Of a stretch of DNA of 64,000 nucleotides, positions 1 to 7,894 are shown piece after piece; positions within the stretch are counted from its first letter, which is position 1; each line of letters opens with the position of its first letter. The stretch is from an uncultured Bacteroidales bacterium (GTDB lineage Bacteria > Bacteroidota > Bacteroidia > Bacteroidales > Paludibacteraceae): the NCBI GenBank assembly GCA_946616535.1, contig CAMOJA010000001.1, forward strand, positions 1 to 64,000. The letters run 5' to 3'. The position numbers and the translations under genes are program-made. The notes below the pieces were generated by a model. That model was given only the letters and a program-made list of their open reading frames with translations, had not been told where the DNA came from and ran no database searches.

Positions 1-1174
1 TACCACGCTCGGTACCTGCCAACTTAGCGGTAAAACCGCTCAGGAAGTAGTACTTAGTCTGCTCCGGAGTCAGGATCGATACAGGAGGCAGAACGCCGAA
101 AGCATCAGCACTCAGGAAGATCACGTTCTTAGCTGCAGGGCCTGCAGATACCGGACGAACAATCTTCTCGATATGGTTGATCGGATAGCTTACACGGGTA
201 TTCTCGGTTACGCTCTTATCAGCGAAATCGATCTTGCCGTTAGCGTCAACAGTTACGTTCTCCAACAATGCGTTACGACGGATAGCAGCGTAGATGTCCG
301 GCTCAGACTCTTTGTCCAAGTTGATTACCTTTGCATAGCAACCGCCCTCGAAGTTGAACACACCCTGATCATCCCATCCGTGCTCGTCATCACCGATGAG
401 CAGACGTTTCGGATCGGTACTCAACGTGGTCTTACCGGTACCGGACAGACCGAAGAAGATAGCGGTGTTCTTGCCCTCCATGTCGGTGTTAGCCGAGCAG
501 TGCATCGAAGCGATACCCTTCAGCGGCAGGTAGTAGTTCATCATCGAGAACATACCTTTCTTCATCTCACCGCCATACCAGGTGTTGAGGATCACCTGCT
601 CACGGCTCGTGGTGTTGAAAGCCACACAAGTCTCACTGTTCAGACCGAGCTCTTTGAAGTTCTCTACCTTTGCCAACGAAGCGTTGTAGATCACGAAGTC
701 CGGCTCGAAGTTAGCCAACTCCTCTTCGCTCGGCTGGATGAACATGTTCTTTACGAAGTGAGCCTGCCATGCTACCTCTACGATGAAGCGAACAGCCATG
801 CGGGTGTCTTTGTTTGCACCGCAGAAAGCATCTACAACGTACAGGTTCTTACCGCTCAACTCTTTGATAGCCAACTCTTTCACCTTTGCCCAAACGTCCT
901 CGGACATCGGGTGGTTATCGTTCTTGTAACCCTCGGTGGTCCACCAAACGGTGTCCTTCGAGTTCTTGTCCATCACGATGTATTTGTCTTTCGGCGAACG
1001 GCCGGTGTAGATACCGGTCATAACGTTCACAGCGTTCAGCTCGGTGTTCTGACCTTTAGCATAACCGGTCAACTCCGGCTTGGTCTCCTCTGCGAACAGA
1101 TACTCGTAGGACGGGTTGTGGGCGATTACAGTCGCACCTTTGATACCATACTTGGTAAGATCTAACTCTTTCAT
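1..1174 (-). CDS. pckA: Phosphoenolpyruvate carboxykinase (ATP), 3' part outside window
   Basis: Converts oxaloacetate and ATP to PEP, ADP and CO2 (gluconeogenesis, or the reverse as a fermentative CO2-fixing step in anaerobes); cytosolic. About 391 codons from the start ATG at 1174 are present; the C-terminal part runs off the left edge. The translation shows the ATP-type kinase-1A motif [10 protein letters not shown] with its lysine at residue 248, followed by the kinase-2 stretch GDDEHGW, and the substrate segment [10 protein letters not shown] near the N-terminus. The start is supported by a well-formed promoter 50-80 bp upstream. It is divergent from the TsaC-type gene. Family assignment is secure; direction of flux is inference. 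Confidence 0.96.
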   Translation of the reverse strand, partial: MKELDLTKYGIKGATVIAHNPSYEYLFAEETKPELTGYAKGQNTELNAVNVMTGIYTGRSPKDKYIVMDKNSKDTVWWTTEGYKNDNHPMSEDVWAKVKELAIKELSGKNLYVVDAFCGANKDTRMAVRFIVEVAWQAHFVKNMFIQPSEEELANFEPDFVIYNASLAKVENFKELGLNSETCVAFNTTSREQVILNTWYGGEMKKGMFSMMNYYLPLKGIASMHCSANTDMEGKNTAIFFGLSGTGKTTLSTDPKRLLIGDDEHGWDDQGVFNFEGGCYAKVINLDKESEPDIYAAIRRNALLENVTVDANGKIDFADKSVTENTRVSYPINHIEKIVRPVSAGPAAKNVIFLSADAFGVLPPVSILTPEQTKYYFLSGFTAKLAGTERG

Positions 1175-1222
1175 TGTTTTAAATATTTTTGAATTTTTAA
1201 TCAGACATTTTTAAACCGGCTG

Positions 1223-1254
1223 CAAAAGTACAACAATTTTTGCAATTATGCAAA
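1223..1254 (-). promoter_or_regulatory. Bacteroidota-type promoter of pckA
   Basis: On the minus strand a TTTG box (1251-1254) lies exactly 20 bp before TACTTTTG (1223-1230), matching the -33/-7 consensus of the primary sigma factor of this phylum. The transcript would start about 40 nt upstream of the pckA ATG. Confidence 0.75.
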
Positions 1255-1267
1255 CAAGAAGCGTATT

Positions 1268-1288
1268 TTTTAAGAAAAATTCTTAAAA
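1268..1288. repeat. Perfect 9-bp inverted repeat in a divergent promoter region
   Basis: Arms TTTTAAGAA (1268-1276) and TTCTTAAAA (1280-1288) are separated by AAA. The element sits between the -33 boxes of the divergent pckA and tsaC promoters, a natural operator position. AT-rich composition makes chance occurrence possible. Confidence 0.45.
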
Positions 1289-1300
1289 TTGCTCATTTTG

Positions 1301-1332
1301 TTTGGCAATTTCAATAAAAATTAGTAATTTTG
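1301..1332 (+). promoter_or_regulatory. Promoter of tsaC-sugar transferase unit
   Basis: TTTG at 1301-1304, then 20 bp, then TAATTTTG at 1325-1332. The -7 box overlaps an in-frame TTG at 1330, which argues that this TTG is not the start codon and that translation begins at 1342 or 1348. Confidence 0.75.
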
Positions 1333-1341
1333 CGCCGTTTT

Positions 1342-1950
1342 ATGAATATGCGATACGATAAAACGGATTTGCAGGAAGCGTTGCGGGTGTTGCGCGCCGG
1401 AGGCATCATCGTATATCCCACGGATACCGTTTGGGGTATAGGATGTGATGCAACGAACGCAGAAGCTGTCGCTAAAATATATGCCCTCAAACAACGCGAG
1501 GACAGCAAGTCAATGCTCGTGCTATTGGATAGCCCGGCAAAATTAAACTACTACATAGCCGATATTCCGGATTCCGCTTGGGCACTGCTCGAGGTGGCAG
1601 ATACGGATGGAAATGAAGAGAATGATGAAGTAAAACCGTTAACGATCATTTATCCGAATGCCCGCAATTTGGCGCCGAATTTGGTTGCTGAAGACGGCTC
1701 AATTGGTATTCGCATTACCGGCGAACCCTTTTCTAAGGCCTTGTGTGAACAGTTACGGCATCCTATTGTTTCTACATCCGCTAACATCAGCGGACATCCG
1801 ACAGCGCATTTCTTTCATGAGATAGAGCAAGCCATTTTAAACGGAGCAGACTACGTCTGTCAATTCCGTCGGAACGATGACTGTCCGCACGAACCCAGTA
1901 GCATCATAAAAATCAACAACGACGGCTCATTTAAAATCATTCGCCCATGA
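1342..1950 (+). CDS. tsaC: L-threonylcarbamoyladenylate synthase (TsaC/Sua5 family)
   Basis: Makes threonylcarbamoyl-AMP from threonine, bicarbonate and ATP, the first step of t6A modification of ANN-decoding tRNAs. About 202 aa, a single YrdC domain without the C-terminal Sua5 domain. Recognisable motifs are PTDTVWGIGCD near residue 27, the SKSMLVLL strand and the late IVSTSANISG nucleotide-binding signature. I place the start at ATG 1342 because the upstream TTG at 1330 is part of the -7 promoter box; ATG 1348 is also possible. Its stop overlaps the next gene as ATGA. The partner ATPase TsaE is also in this window (31.5 kb). Confidence 0.93.
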   Translation: MNMRYDKTDLQEALRVLRAGGIIVYPTDTVWGIGCDATNAEAVAKIYALKQREDSKSMLVLLDSPAKLNYYIADIPDSAWALLEVADTDGNEENDEVKPLTIIYPNARNLAPNLVAEDGSIGIRITGEPFSKALCEQLRHPIVSTSANISGHPTAHFFHEIEQAILNGADYVCQFRRNDDCPHEPSSIIKINNDGSFKIIRP

Positions 1951-3218
1951 CCCTTCGGAGAAGACAACAAATTTGGTATATCCTGGCCGACCTCATCAGT
2001 AGTGAACTGGTTTGGTTGTGTTTTCTGGCTTTCCGTTGGATGGTCTATGACGGACGGGTTGAGTCGCTGAAAGATGTACTGGTACCGGCATTCAATTTCT
2101 GGCCTCCTCTGATTGTCTATCCCATTGTTTGTATGGGTATCTATTACCTGTCCGGATACTATCTGCGGCCATTTCAAAAACCCTTATGGCGGGAGTTCTT
2201 GCGCACCTTTTTCAGCGCATTAATCATTTCGCTGCTTTTCTTCTTTATCATCATCATAGATGATGTGGTAGTCGATTACCATCGTTATTGGGGTTCTTTA
2301 GGCGTCCTATTTGCACTTCAATTTGTACTCAGTTATATTCCCCGTCTGACGATTACCCTACTTTCCCGTCGCCGCGGAGTACTTCGTACAAAGACCATAC
2401 ACTCGATAGAAGAGGCTGAAGGGCTCGTGGCAGGAGAACAAGACGAAGTGATTATTGACTTACCTAACGGCTTTACAGATCGCGATTTATATCTACTCAT
2501 CGCGCGCTTATACCCGCTTTCATGCGAGATTAGTATGGTACCGCGCGTATACGACATGCTCACAGGTGCGGCACGAATCGGTCAACTCGATCGCCCCTCG
2601 CTGATCCGTATTACGGATTATCATATGACCGATGCGGAACTATGCATCAAACGAGCGTTCGATATTGTCGCCTCAGCGCTTGGACTCATCCTCCTCTCGC
2701 CGCTTTTTGCTTTGATTGCACTGCAAGTCAAACTATCCTCCCGTGGACCTGTATTCTATAGCCAAGAGCGCATCGGTCTTTACGGCCTGCCATTCCGTAT
2801 CTATAAGTTCCGCACGATGATAGACCATGCCGAAGAAGCGGGACTTCCGCAATTGACGCACGATAACGACCCGCGTATCACGAAGGTCGGGCATTGGCTG
2901 CGTAAGTACCGTCTCGATGAACTGCCGCAGTTATGGAATATTCTTTGCGGCGACATGTCTATCGTAGGCCCCAGACCGGAAAGACCCTTCTTCATCGAGC
3001 AAATTATGAAGGAAGCACCTTATTACTGCCTCTTGTATAAAGTGCGCCCGGGACTCACCAGTTGGGGACCGATTCGCGTCGGTTATACCGATACTACCGA
3101 GAAGATGATCGAACGACTTAACTGCGATATCGTGTACGTGGAGAATATGTCGCTCCTTCTCGATTTGAAAATTCTATTTTTTACCACAGACGTCATCATT
3201 AGAGGAAAAGGGAAATAG
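1947..3218 (+). CDS. Polyprenyl-phosphate sugar-1-phosphate transferase (bacterial sugar transferase family)
   Basis: Transfers a sugar-1-phosphate from a nucleotide sugar to undecaprenyl phosphate, starting a surface-polysaccharide repeat unit at the inner membrane. 423 aa. The N-terminal half has several hydrophobic helices (about residues 10-130), a middle region resembling a CoA-binding-like domain, and a C-terminal catalytic domain beginning at CIKRAFDIVAS with a membrane re-entrant helix, then YKFRTM, LRKYRLDELPQLWN and GDMSIVGPRP. This is the WcaJ/PglC-type architecture. It overlaps tsaC by 4 nt (ATGA), so the two are probably translationally coupled. The acceptor sugar cannot be read from sequence. 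Confidence 0.93.
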   Translation: MTLRRRQQIWYILADLISSELVWLCFLAFRWMVYDGRVESLKDVLVPAFNFWPPLIVYPIVCMGIYYLSGYYLRPFQKPLWREFLRTFFSALIISLLFFFIIIIDDVVVDYHRYWGSLGVLFALQFVLSYIPRLTITLLSRRRGVLRTKTIHSIEEAEGLVAGEQDEVIIDLPNGFTDRDLYLLIARLYPLSCEISMVPRVYDMLTGAARIGQLDRPSLIRITDYHMTDAELCIKRAFDIVASALGLILLSPLFALIALQVKLSSRGPVFYSQERIGLYGLPFRIYKFRTMIDHAEEAGLPQLTHDNDPRITKVGHWLRKYRLDELPQLWNILCGDMSIVGPRPERPFFIEQIMKEAPYYCLLYKVRPGLTSWGPIRVGYTDTTEKMIERLNCDIVYVENMSLLLDLKILFFTTDVIIRGKGK

Positions 3219-3288
3219 ATTGGTAATTGGTGATTGGTAATTGGTGATTGGTAATTGGTAATTGGTAATTGGTGATTAGTGATTAATT
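3219..3288. repeat. Tandem 7-bp repeat, ten units
   Basis: Starting right after the sugar-transferase stop, ten head-to-tail heptamers of the form ATTGGTA or ATTGGTG (the last two degenerate) fill the whole gap up to the ATG of xseB. Heptamers of the same or similar type recur at 7502, 17251, 19851 and 23244. Confidence 0.9.
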
Positions 3289-3459
3289 ATGACTTACGAT
3301 GAAAAAATAAATAAAGCCGAGAGTATTATCTCGCAATTGGAACAAGCGGAGGCCATCAGTATGGATGTATACAAAAGACTGGCAGCCGAAGCTACCAGTC
3401 TTTTGAAACAATGCAAGGATGAATTAACTGCAATTAACGCAGATAATTCTCCCACTTAG
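3289..3459 (+). CDS. xseB: Exodeoxyribonuclease VII small subunit-like protein
   Basis: A 56-aa reading frame (starts MTYDEKINKAESIISQLEQ) with the two-helix pattern of XseB: a conserved Y-x-E-x3-x-L-x-x-I/L-x-x-L-E start, a short turn, and a second amphipathic helix containing LLKQCKDEL. XseB binds many copies to XseA to form exonuclease VII, which degrades single-stranded DNA to short oligonucleotides. No xseA is visible upstream; it may lie elsewhere. The 3' end overlaps the convergent CoA-transferase gene by 26 bp. Short length limits certainty, but the pattern fits the family well. Confidence 0.7.
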   Translation: MTYDEKINKAESIISQLEQAEAISMDVYKRLAAEATSLLKQCKDELTAINADNSPT

Positions 3460-4930
3460 TATTTCTCATATCACCGCTCTTCAAGAACTCCTCGTGCATT
3501 GCAAACGCAAGCGAGAGGTTGTGTTGCGTCTGGCCGTGTTTAGCATACTTCAGATAATCACGTAGCATCTCGCGATACTCGGGAGCCACACAGTTATTGA
3601 TGATCTCCTCGGCACGCTGACGCGGACTCTTACCACGCAGATCCGCTACACCTTGTTCGGTCACAATCACTTTGACAGAGTGCTCGGAGTGATCGAGGTG
3701 GGTAACCATCGGTACGATCGACGAGATCGCACCGTTCTTAGCCGTTGAAGCGGTAGTAAAGATGCTGAGGTACGAGTTGCGGGCGAAATCACCTGAACCG
3801 CCGATACCGTTCATCATCTTCGTGCCGCACACATGCGTCGAGTTGACGTTGCCGTAGATATCTGCCTCGAGAGCGGTATTGATAGCAATGATACCGAGTC
3901 GACGAGCTACCTCCGGGCTATTCGACGTCTCTTGTGGACGAAGTAATAACTTATCGCGGTAGAAATCCAGGTCAGCAAGGACTTCCGCCATCTTGCTCTC
4001 CACAAGCCGCAGCGAGCAGCCGGAAGCGAACTTACAATGGCCTGCCTTAATAAGATCTACGACAGAGTCTTGGATTACCTCCGAATACATCTCAAACGGT
4101 GGGATATGCGGGTTCTTACCGAGCTCGCCAAGTACGGCGTTGGCTACATTGCCCACTCCACTCTGGATCGGCAGGAAAGAAGCGGGAATACGTCCGGCTT
4201 TCATCTCTGCCTCCAGGAAGGCAGCTACGTTAGCACCGATCTTGGCGGTCGTCTCATCCACCGGCGTGAAAGCAGCTATCTCGTTCGGACGGTTGGTCTT
4301 CACAACGGCAGCAATCTTCGCGGGATCGACCTTCAAGTGGTCCGAGCCGCAGCGGTCAGAGGGTTTGTAGATCGGTATCTCGCGGCGGCAAGGAGGATCA
4401 AGCGGCTCGTAGAGATCGTGCATACCACGCATGGTAGCAGGGAACATCTCATTGAGCTCGACGATGATCTTATCCGCCATACGGCAGATAGTCGGCATGA
4501 TTCCGACTCCGGCAGCAGGCACAATCGTACCGTCTTCGCCGACATACGAAGCCTCGATGATTGCCCAATTGGGTTTCGGGAGGAAGCCGTAACGCAGATC
4601 TTGCGCCATGTGCGAGAGGTGCATGTCGAAATAGTGGGTACCCTCGGCATTGATCTCCTCACGCATCGACTTATTGGACTGATAGGGCGTACGGAACTCC
4701 ACAGCGTGCGCACGTGCCAAAGCACCGTCACAACTGTCGCCCATAGACGCACCTGTCTCCAGGCCTACGCGGAAAGGAATTCCCTGCTCATGCAGTTTCT
4801 CTGCGCGCTGTGCGAGGGCAAAAGGAACGGCCTTGGGCACTCCGGTAGCCGTGAAGCCACCCATACCCAAGACGTCACCATGTTGAATCAATTCAGCCGC
4901 TTCTTCAGCGGTCATAAATGGTAAAGCCAT
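3434..4930 (-). CDS. Acetyl-CoA hydrolase/transferase family (succinyl-CoA:acetate CoA-transferase-like)
   Basis: 498 aa, full length for the Cat1/AarC/Ach1 family. Such enzymes move CoA between acyl-CoA and acetate or succinate, typically in acetate/propionate/succinate fermentation. Visible features are the N-terminal GMGGFTATGVPKAVP loop, the acidic ALEADIYGNVNS segment holding the likely catalytic glutamate, and the C-terminal GGSGDFARN and VTEQGVADLRG motifs. It is the last gene of an apparent minus-strand operon with the aldolase (22 bp upstream). Its 3' end overlaps xseB on the other strand. Substrate specificity is inference. Confidence 0.93.
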   Translation of the reverse strand: MALPFMTAEEAAELIQHGDVLGMGGFTATGVPKAVPFALAQRAEKLHEQGIPFRVGLETGASMGDSCDGALARAHAVEFRTPYQSNKSMREEINAEGTHYFDMHLSHMAQDLRYGFLPKPNWAIIEASYVGEDGTIVPAAGVGIMPTICRMADKIIVELNEMFPATMRGMHDLYEPLDPPCRREIPIYKPSDRCGSDHLKVDPAKIAAVVKTNRPNEIAAFTPVDETTAKIGANVAAFLEAEMKAGRIPASFLPIQSGVGNVANAVLGELGKNPHIPPFEMYSEVIQDSVVDLIKAGHCKFASGCSLRLVESKMAEVLADLDFYRDKLLLRPQETSNSPEVARRLGIIAINTALEADIYGNVNSTHVCGTKMMNGIGGSGDFARNSYLSIFTTASTAKNGAISSIVPMVTHLDHSEHSVKVIVTEQGVADLRGKSPRQRAEEIINNCVAPEYREMLRDYLKYAKHGQTQHNLSLAFAMHEEFLKSGDMRNTKWENYLR

Positions 4931-4952
4931 TTTATGATTTCAAATTTATGAT

Positions 4953-5954
4953 TTACTCTGCCTTGCCGTCAGAACCGAGCACGTCAATAATTTTGTGCTT
5001 GTACAGGTCCTCCATGAAGTCGCGTGCTAAGCCGCAGTATTTACGCGGATCGAACTCACCCGGTTTCTCGGTGAGGACCTTACGAACAGCAGCGGTGAAG
5101 GCAAGACGGCTATCGGAGTCGATATTGATCTTGCAGACAGCACTCTTGGCAGCTTTGCGGAGTTGCTCCTCCGGAATACCGATAGCATCAGGCAACTTGC
5201 CGCCGAGGGAGTTGATCATATCTACATACTCCTGCGGAACGGAAGACGAACCGTGCAGCACGATCGGGAAGCCCGGCAGTTGCTCCATCACAGCGTCGAG
5301 CACGTCGAATGCCAATGGAGGCGGAACGAGTTTACCGGTCTTCGGGTCACGTGTACACTGCTCCGGCGTGAACTTATATGCACCGTGGCTGGTACCGATC
5401 GAGATAGCAAGGCTATCACAACCTGAACGGGTAGCGAAATCAACTACCTCTTCCGGCTTCGTATAGTGGCTAATGGCAGACGAAACTTCGTCCTCAACAC
5501 CTGCCAATACACCGAGCTCAGCCTCTACGGTAACATCATACTTGTGTGCGTACTCAACCACTTTCTTCGTCAGGGCGATGTTCTCTTCGTACGGAAGGGA
5601 AGAAGCATCGATCATCACGCTCGAGAAGCCGAAGTCCACGCAGGATTTGCAGAGTTCGAAGCTATCTCCGTGGTCGAGGTGCAGCACGATCTGCGGTTTC
5701 TCCCAACCGAGTTCTTTTGCGTACTCAACAGCACCCTGTGCCATGTAACGAAGCAGGGTCTGATTAGCGTAGTTACGCGCACCTTTCGATACCTGCAGAA
5801 TAACCGGACTCTTGGTCTCAGCAGCTGCTTTGATGATAGCCTGCAACTGCTCCATGTTGTTGAAGTTGAATGCCGGGATAGCATAGCCTCCCTTGATGGC
5901 CTTAGCAAACATCTCACGAGTGTTTACCAAACCTAATTCCTTGTAACTTACCAT
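4953..5954 (-). CDS. fba: Class II fructose-1,6-bisphosphate aldolase
   Basis: 333 aa, zinc-dependent aldolase of glycolysis and gluconeogenesis interconverting fructose-1,6-bisphosphate with DHAP and glyceraldehyde-3-phosphate. Motifs seen: PAFNFNNMEQ near residue 27, the HLDHG metal/catalytic motif, VEAELGVLAG, IGTSHGAYKF and the LHGSSSVP phosphate loop near residue 235. Starts at ATG 5954, 45 bp after the fucose-isomerase-like gene; I see no separate promoter in that gap, so co-transcription from the 7.1 kb promoter is likely. Confidence 0.97.
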   Translation of the reverse strand: MVSYKELGLVNTREMFAKAIKGGYAIPAFNFNNMEQLQAIIKAAAETKSPVILQVSKGARNYANQTLLRYMAQGAVEYAKELGWEKPQIVLHLDHGDSFELCKSCVDFGFSSVMIDASSLPYEENIALTKKVVEYAHKYDVTVEAELGVLAGVEDEVSSAISHYTKPEEVVDFATRSGCDSLAISIGTSHGAYKFTPEQCTRDPKTGKLVPPPLAFDVLDAVMEQLPGFPIVLHGSSSVPQEYVDMINSLGGKLPDAIGIPEEQLRKAAKSAVCKINIDSDSRLAFTAAVRKVLTEKPGEFDPRKYCGLARDFMEDLYKHKIIDVLGSDGKAE

Positions 5955-5999
5955 AGTTTTACTAAAATTTATGAATTATAATTGATTTTTTGTGAGTTT

Positions 6000-7088
6000 T
6001 TATTCTCTCCAGAACTTAGCAGCGTGATGACCCTTAATCAACAAGTGATGGTTTGCGATCGGCGAAGTCATGAAGTACTGACTTACGATTGGAGTCGTTT
6101 GAATCCAAGCCTGCGTACGGCAGAGGTTCTGCTCATACTGACAACGTGTCAAGGTCACATTAACCGCCAACAGACGTTTCAGATCACCGCTTAACTTAAC
6201 CAAAGTATAATCGCCAGCAGGCAGATCACCATGAATAGCCACACCAATACCCGACTCAAAATGCGTCGTGTATTCGTGCTTCTCGGTCATATTCAACGGA
6301 ATCGTACAGTGAGCAATCAGAATCTGACCATCCGGTTGAATACGAGCCGGATTAACCATAAAGCCCGTTTCACCCGTCAGTTTCTTACAAGCCATCATGG
6401 TCAGCAATACCGGGATATCACCCTCGCAACCTGCCGGAATACCTTCGTCATTCAACTTACTCATGGCGATACATCCGGTGTTCTTTACGGTGGTTAACAA
6501 ATCGAAGCAGCGCAGCGTCACACCATCCAGTTTGTATTTAGCAATCAGCTCTTTTACGCGATCATAAATAGCCAATGCACCCGGCATACCCGGATCTACC
6601 TCACCTAAACTGCTGACTTCCTCAATGGGTATGTCCACTAACTCAATGTTCATATCTTTGAGCACCTGCTTGTAATCCACCTGAGAAGCAATCAACCAAT
6701 CAGACGGTTTACCGATAATACCCAAGCGCTGTTTCTTTTCGTTTTTGAGCACTTTCTCCAGCGGCGTACGTGTCAACGAGTCGGTCTCACTTACATCCGG
6801 GAAAACGGTATCTTTCGCATGCGTCATTACTTTCGCAATACCATTGCGTTGACGAATGAAACTCAAGATCTCAAAAGCCGCAGCCAAAGAGTTGCTATAA
6901 CCGCTTACCAGCAGGTAAACAGGACGCTTCAGGTCGATCTTCTTCTGCTTAACAAGGTCCACAAACTGCGCCTCGGTACCACCGGTTAATACGGCGACAA
7001 CTTGATTTTCTTCAATAAATGTGTCCGATACCTTGAACGGCATTGGAGAAGTCTCCGTGTGGAGCTCTGAACATAATTTGTGTAACAT
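6000..7088 (-). CDS. L-fucose isomerase-like protein (sugar isomerase fold)
   Basis: 362 aa, shorter than true L-fucose isomerase (about 590 aa). The sequence shows the signs of the fucose/arabinose isomerase superfamily: an early VLTGGTEAQFVD strand-loop, a middle KPSDWLIAS segment, a VTLRCFDLL strand with TGCIAMSKLNDEGIPAGCEGD (split over residues of the substrate/metal pocket) and a late HCTIPL motif. This resembles the C-terminal catalytic part of FucI, so it may be a sugar isomerase or a relative of unknown substrate. It heads the operon with fba and the CoA-transferase, from the promoter at 7139-7170. Confidence 0.7.
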   Translation of the reverse strand: MLHKLCSELHTETSPMPFKVSDTFIEENQVVAVLTGGTEAQFVDLVKQKKIDLKRPVYLLVSGYSNSLAAAFEILSFIRQRNGIAKVMTHAKDTVFPDVSETDSLTRTPLEKVLKNEKKQRLGIIGKPSDWLIASQVDYKQVLKDMNIELVDIPIEEVSSLGEVDPGMPGALAIYDRVKELIAKYKLDGVTLRCFDLLTTVKNTGCIAMSKLNDEGIPAGCEGDIPVLLTMMACKKLTGETGFMVNPARIQPDGQILIAHCTIPLNMTEKHEYTTHFESGIGVAIHGDLPAGDYTLVKLSGDLKRLLAVNVTLTRCQYEQNLCRTQAWIQTTPIVSQYFMTSPIANHHLLIKGHHAAKFWRE

Positions 7089-7138
7089 GGTCGTAATATT
7101 TTATAGGGTTCTTTTAGGCATAGCATGCAAATTCGCTG

Positions 7139-7170
7139 CAAAGATACACAAAAAAATTGATATATGCAAA
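7139..7170 (-). promoter_or_regulatory. Promoter of the isomerase-like/fba/CoA-transferase operon
   Basis: On the minus strand TTTG (7167-7170), 20 bp spacer, TATCTTTG (7139-7146), about 50 bp before the start codon at 7088. Confidence 0.75.
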
Positions 7171-7205
7171 AAAAAGTGGAACTTTTTTAGTTTGAATAAA
7201 AAAAA

Positions 7206-7706
7206 TCACTTTTCTACACGGAAAGTGTAGTGTTTTTGGCCTAAGTAAGAGATAACAACTGTGATGATGGTGATAAGCATCTTGGATGGTGTTGGATACC
7301 AACCCAGTACATCGACACAGAGTTTAAGACCGAAGTAATTGATAGCCAGATTAACAGCTACGATCAAGATATAACGCGACAATTGTCGCCAACCGTTGAG
7401 ACGCGAAGCGGTAAACGTGACATATTTCTGCAACCAGAAACCGGTCAGCAGGGTTATTGGGAAAACGATACAGAGCGTAGCGATATGAGGCGTGAGGCAT
7501 AATTGGTAATTGGTGAGTGGTAATTGGAAATATACCAAATTATGACCGATCACAAAGTTATAAATCAAGAAATAGAGTACCCAGTCAAGGACAAGGTTTC
7601 CCCCTCCGCAAGCGGCATAGCGAAACAGCTGCTCCGATATCCATTTGGAGAAGGGACGATAGAAAAAATCGATGATTTTTGTAATTATTTGCGCTAATTT
7701 ACGCAT
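7206..7706 (-). CDS. GtrA-like integral membrane protein
   Basis: 166 aa from ATG 7706. Four hydrophobic helices, with the GtrA signature FRYAACGGGNLVLDWVLY at the first one and GFWLQKYVTF after the second. GtrA proteins act in the inner membrane in transfer or flipping of lipid-linked sugars for cell-surface glycans. An upstream in-frame ATG (7784) would add 26 residues, but that stretch overlaps a plus-strand promoter and a palindrome and is unlike the family, so I prefer 7706. The loop between helices 1 and 2 contains residues encoded by four 7-bp tandem repeats (7502-7529), which looks like an in-frame repeat insertion. Confidence 0.82.
   Translation of the reverse strand: MRKLAQIITKIIDFFYRPFSKWISEQLFRYAACGGGNLVLDWVLYFLIYNFVIGHNLVYFQLPLTNYQLCLTPHIATLCIVFPITLLTGFWLQKYVTFTASRLNGWRQLSRYILIVAVNLAINYFGLKLCVDVLGWYPTPSKMLITIITVVISYLGQKHYTFRVEK
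7502..7529. repeat. Four 7-bp repeats inside the GtrA-like gene
   Basis: Units ATTGGTA, ATTGGTG, AGTGGTA and ATTGGAA in the same heptamer family as 3219-3288. They are read in frame on the minus strand as part of a hydrophilic loop between two membrane helices. Confidence 0.75.
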
Positions 7707-7730
7707 TTTTTGTAAAAAAATTGTTATTTT

Positions 7731-7762
7731 TTTGGTCAATTCAAAAAAAAGTACTACCTTTG
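7731..7762 (+). promoter_or_regulatory. ksgA: Promoter of ksgA-corA
   Basis: TTTG at 7731-7734, 20 bp spacer, TACCTTTG at 7755-7762. The predicted transcript has a leader of about 125 nt before ksgA. The -7 box lies in the left arm of an 18-bp palindrome. Confidence 0.7.
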
Positions 7763-7774
7763 CGGCCGCAAAGG
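7757..7774. repeat. Perfect 18-bp palindrome overlapping the -7 box
   Basis: CCTTTGCGGCCGCAAAGG is fully self-complementary. It spans the end of the plus-strand -7 element and the expected transcription start, so it could be an operator or form a hairpin at the 5' end of the RNA. Confidence 0.7.
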
Positions 7775-7815
7775 AGTTAGCCACTCCATTTTTTGCGTGC
7801 TATACAAATCGGGTG

Positions 7816-7847
7816 CAAAGGTACTATAAATATTTGAAACACGCAAA
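7816..7847 (-). promoter_or_regulatory. Promoter of the GtrA-like gene
   Basis: On the minus strand TTTG (7844-7847), 20 bp, TACCTTTG (7816-7823). It points at the GtrA-like gene and converges with the ksgA promoter, giving overlapping divergent transcripts. Confidence 0.7.
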
Positions 7848-7894
7848 TATTTTTAACTAAAAGTAATAATTTATGGACGATTACCACGCGGAGA

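Noticed and set aside
173..1165. Long plus-strand open frame opposite pckA (330 codons)
   Set aside because: The minus-strand frame is an unmistakable PEP carboxykinase with all motifs; the plus frame is its antisense shadow.
4037..4924. 295-codon plus-strand frame opposite the CoA-transferase
   Set aside because: No recognisable protein features; the opposite strand carries a full-length conserved enzyme.
7707..7784. Longer N-terminus of the GtrA-like protein from ATG 7784
   Set aside because: This stretch contains a complete plus-strand promoter and an 18-bp palindrome and does not resemble GtrA N-termini.
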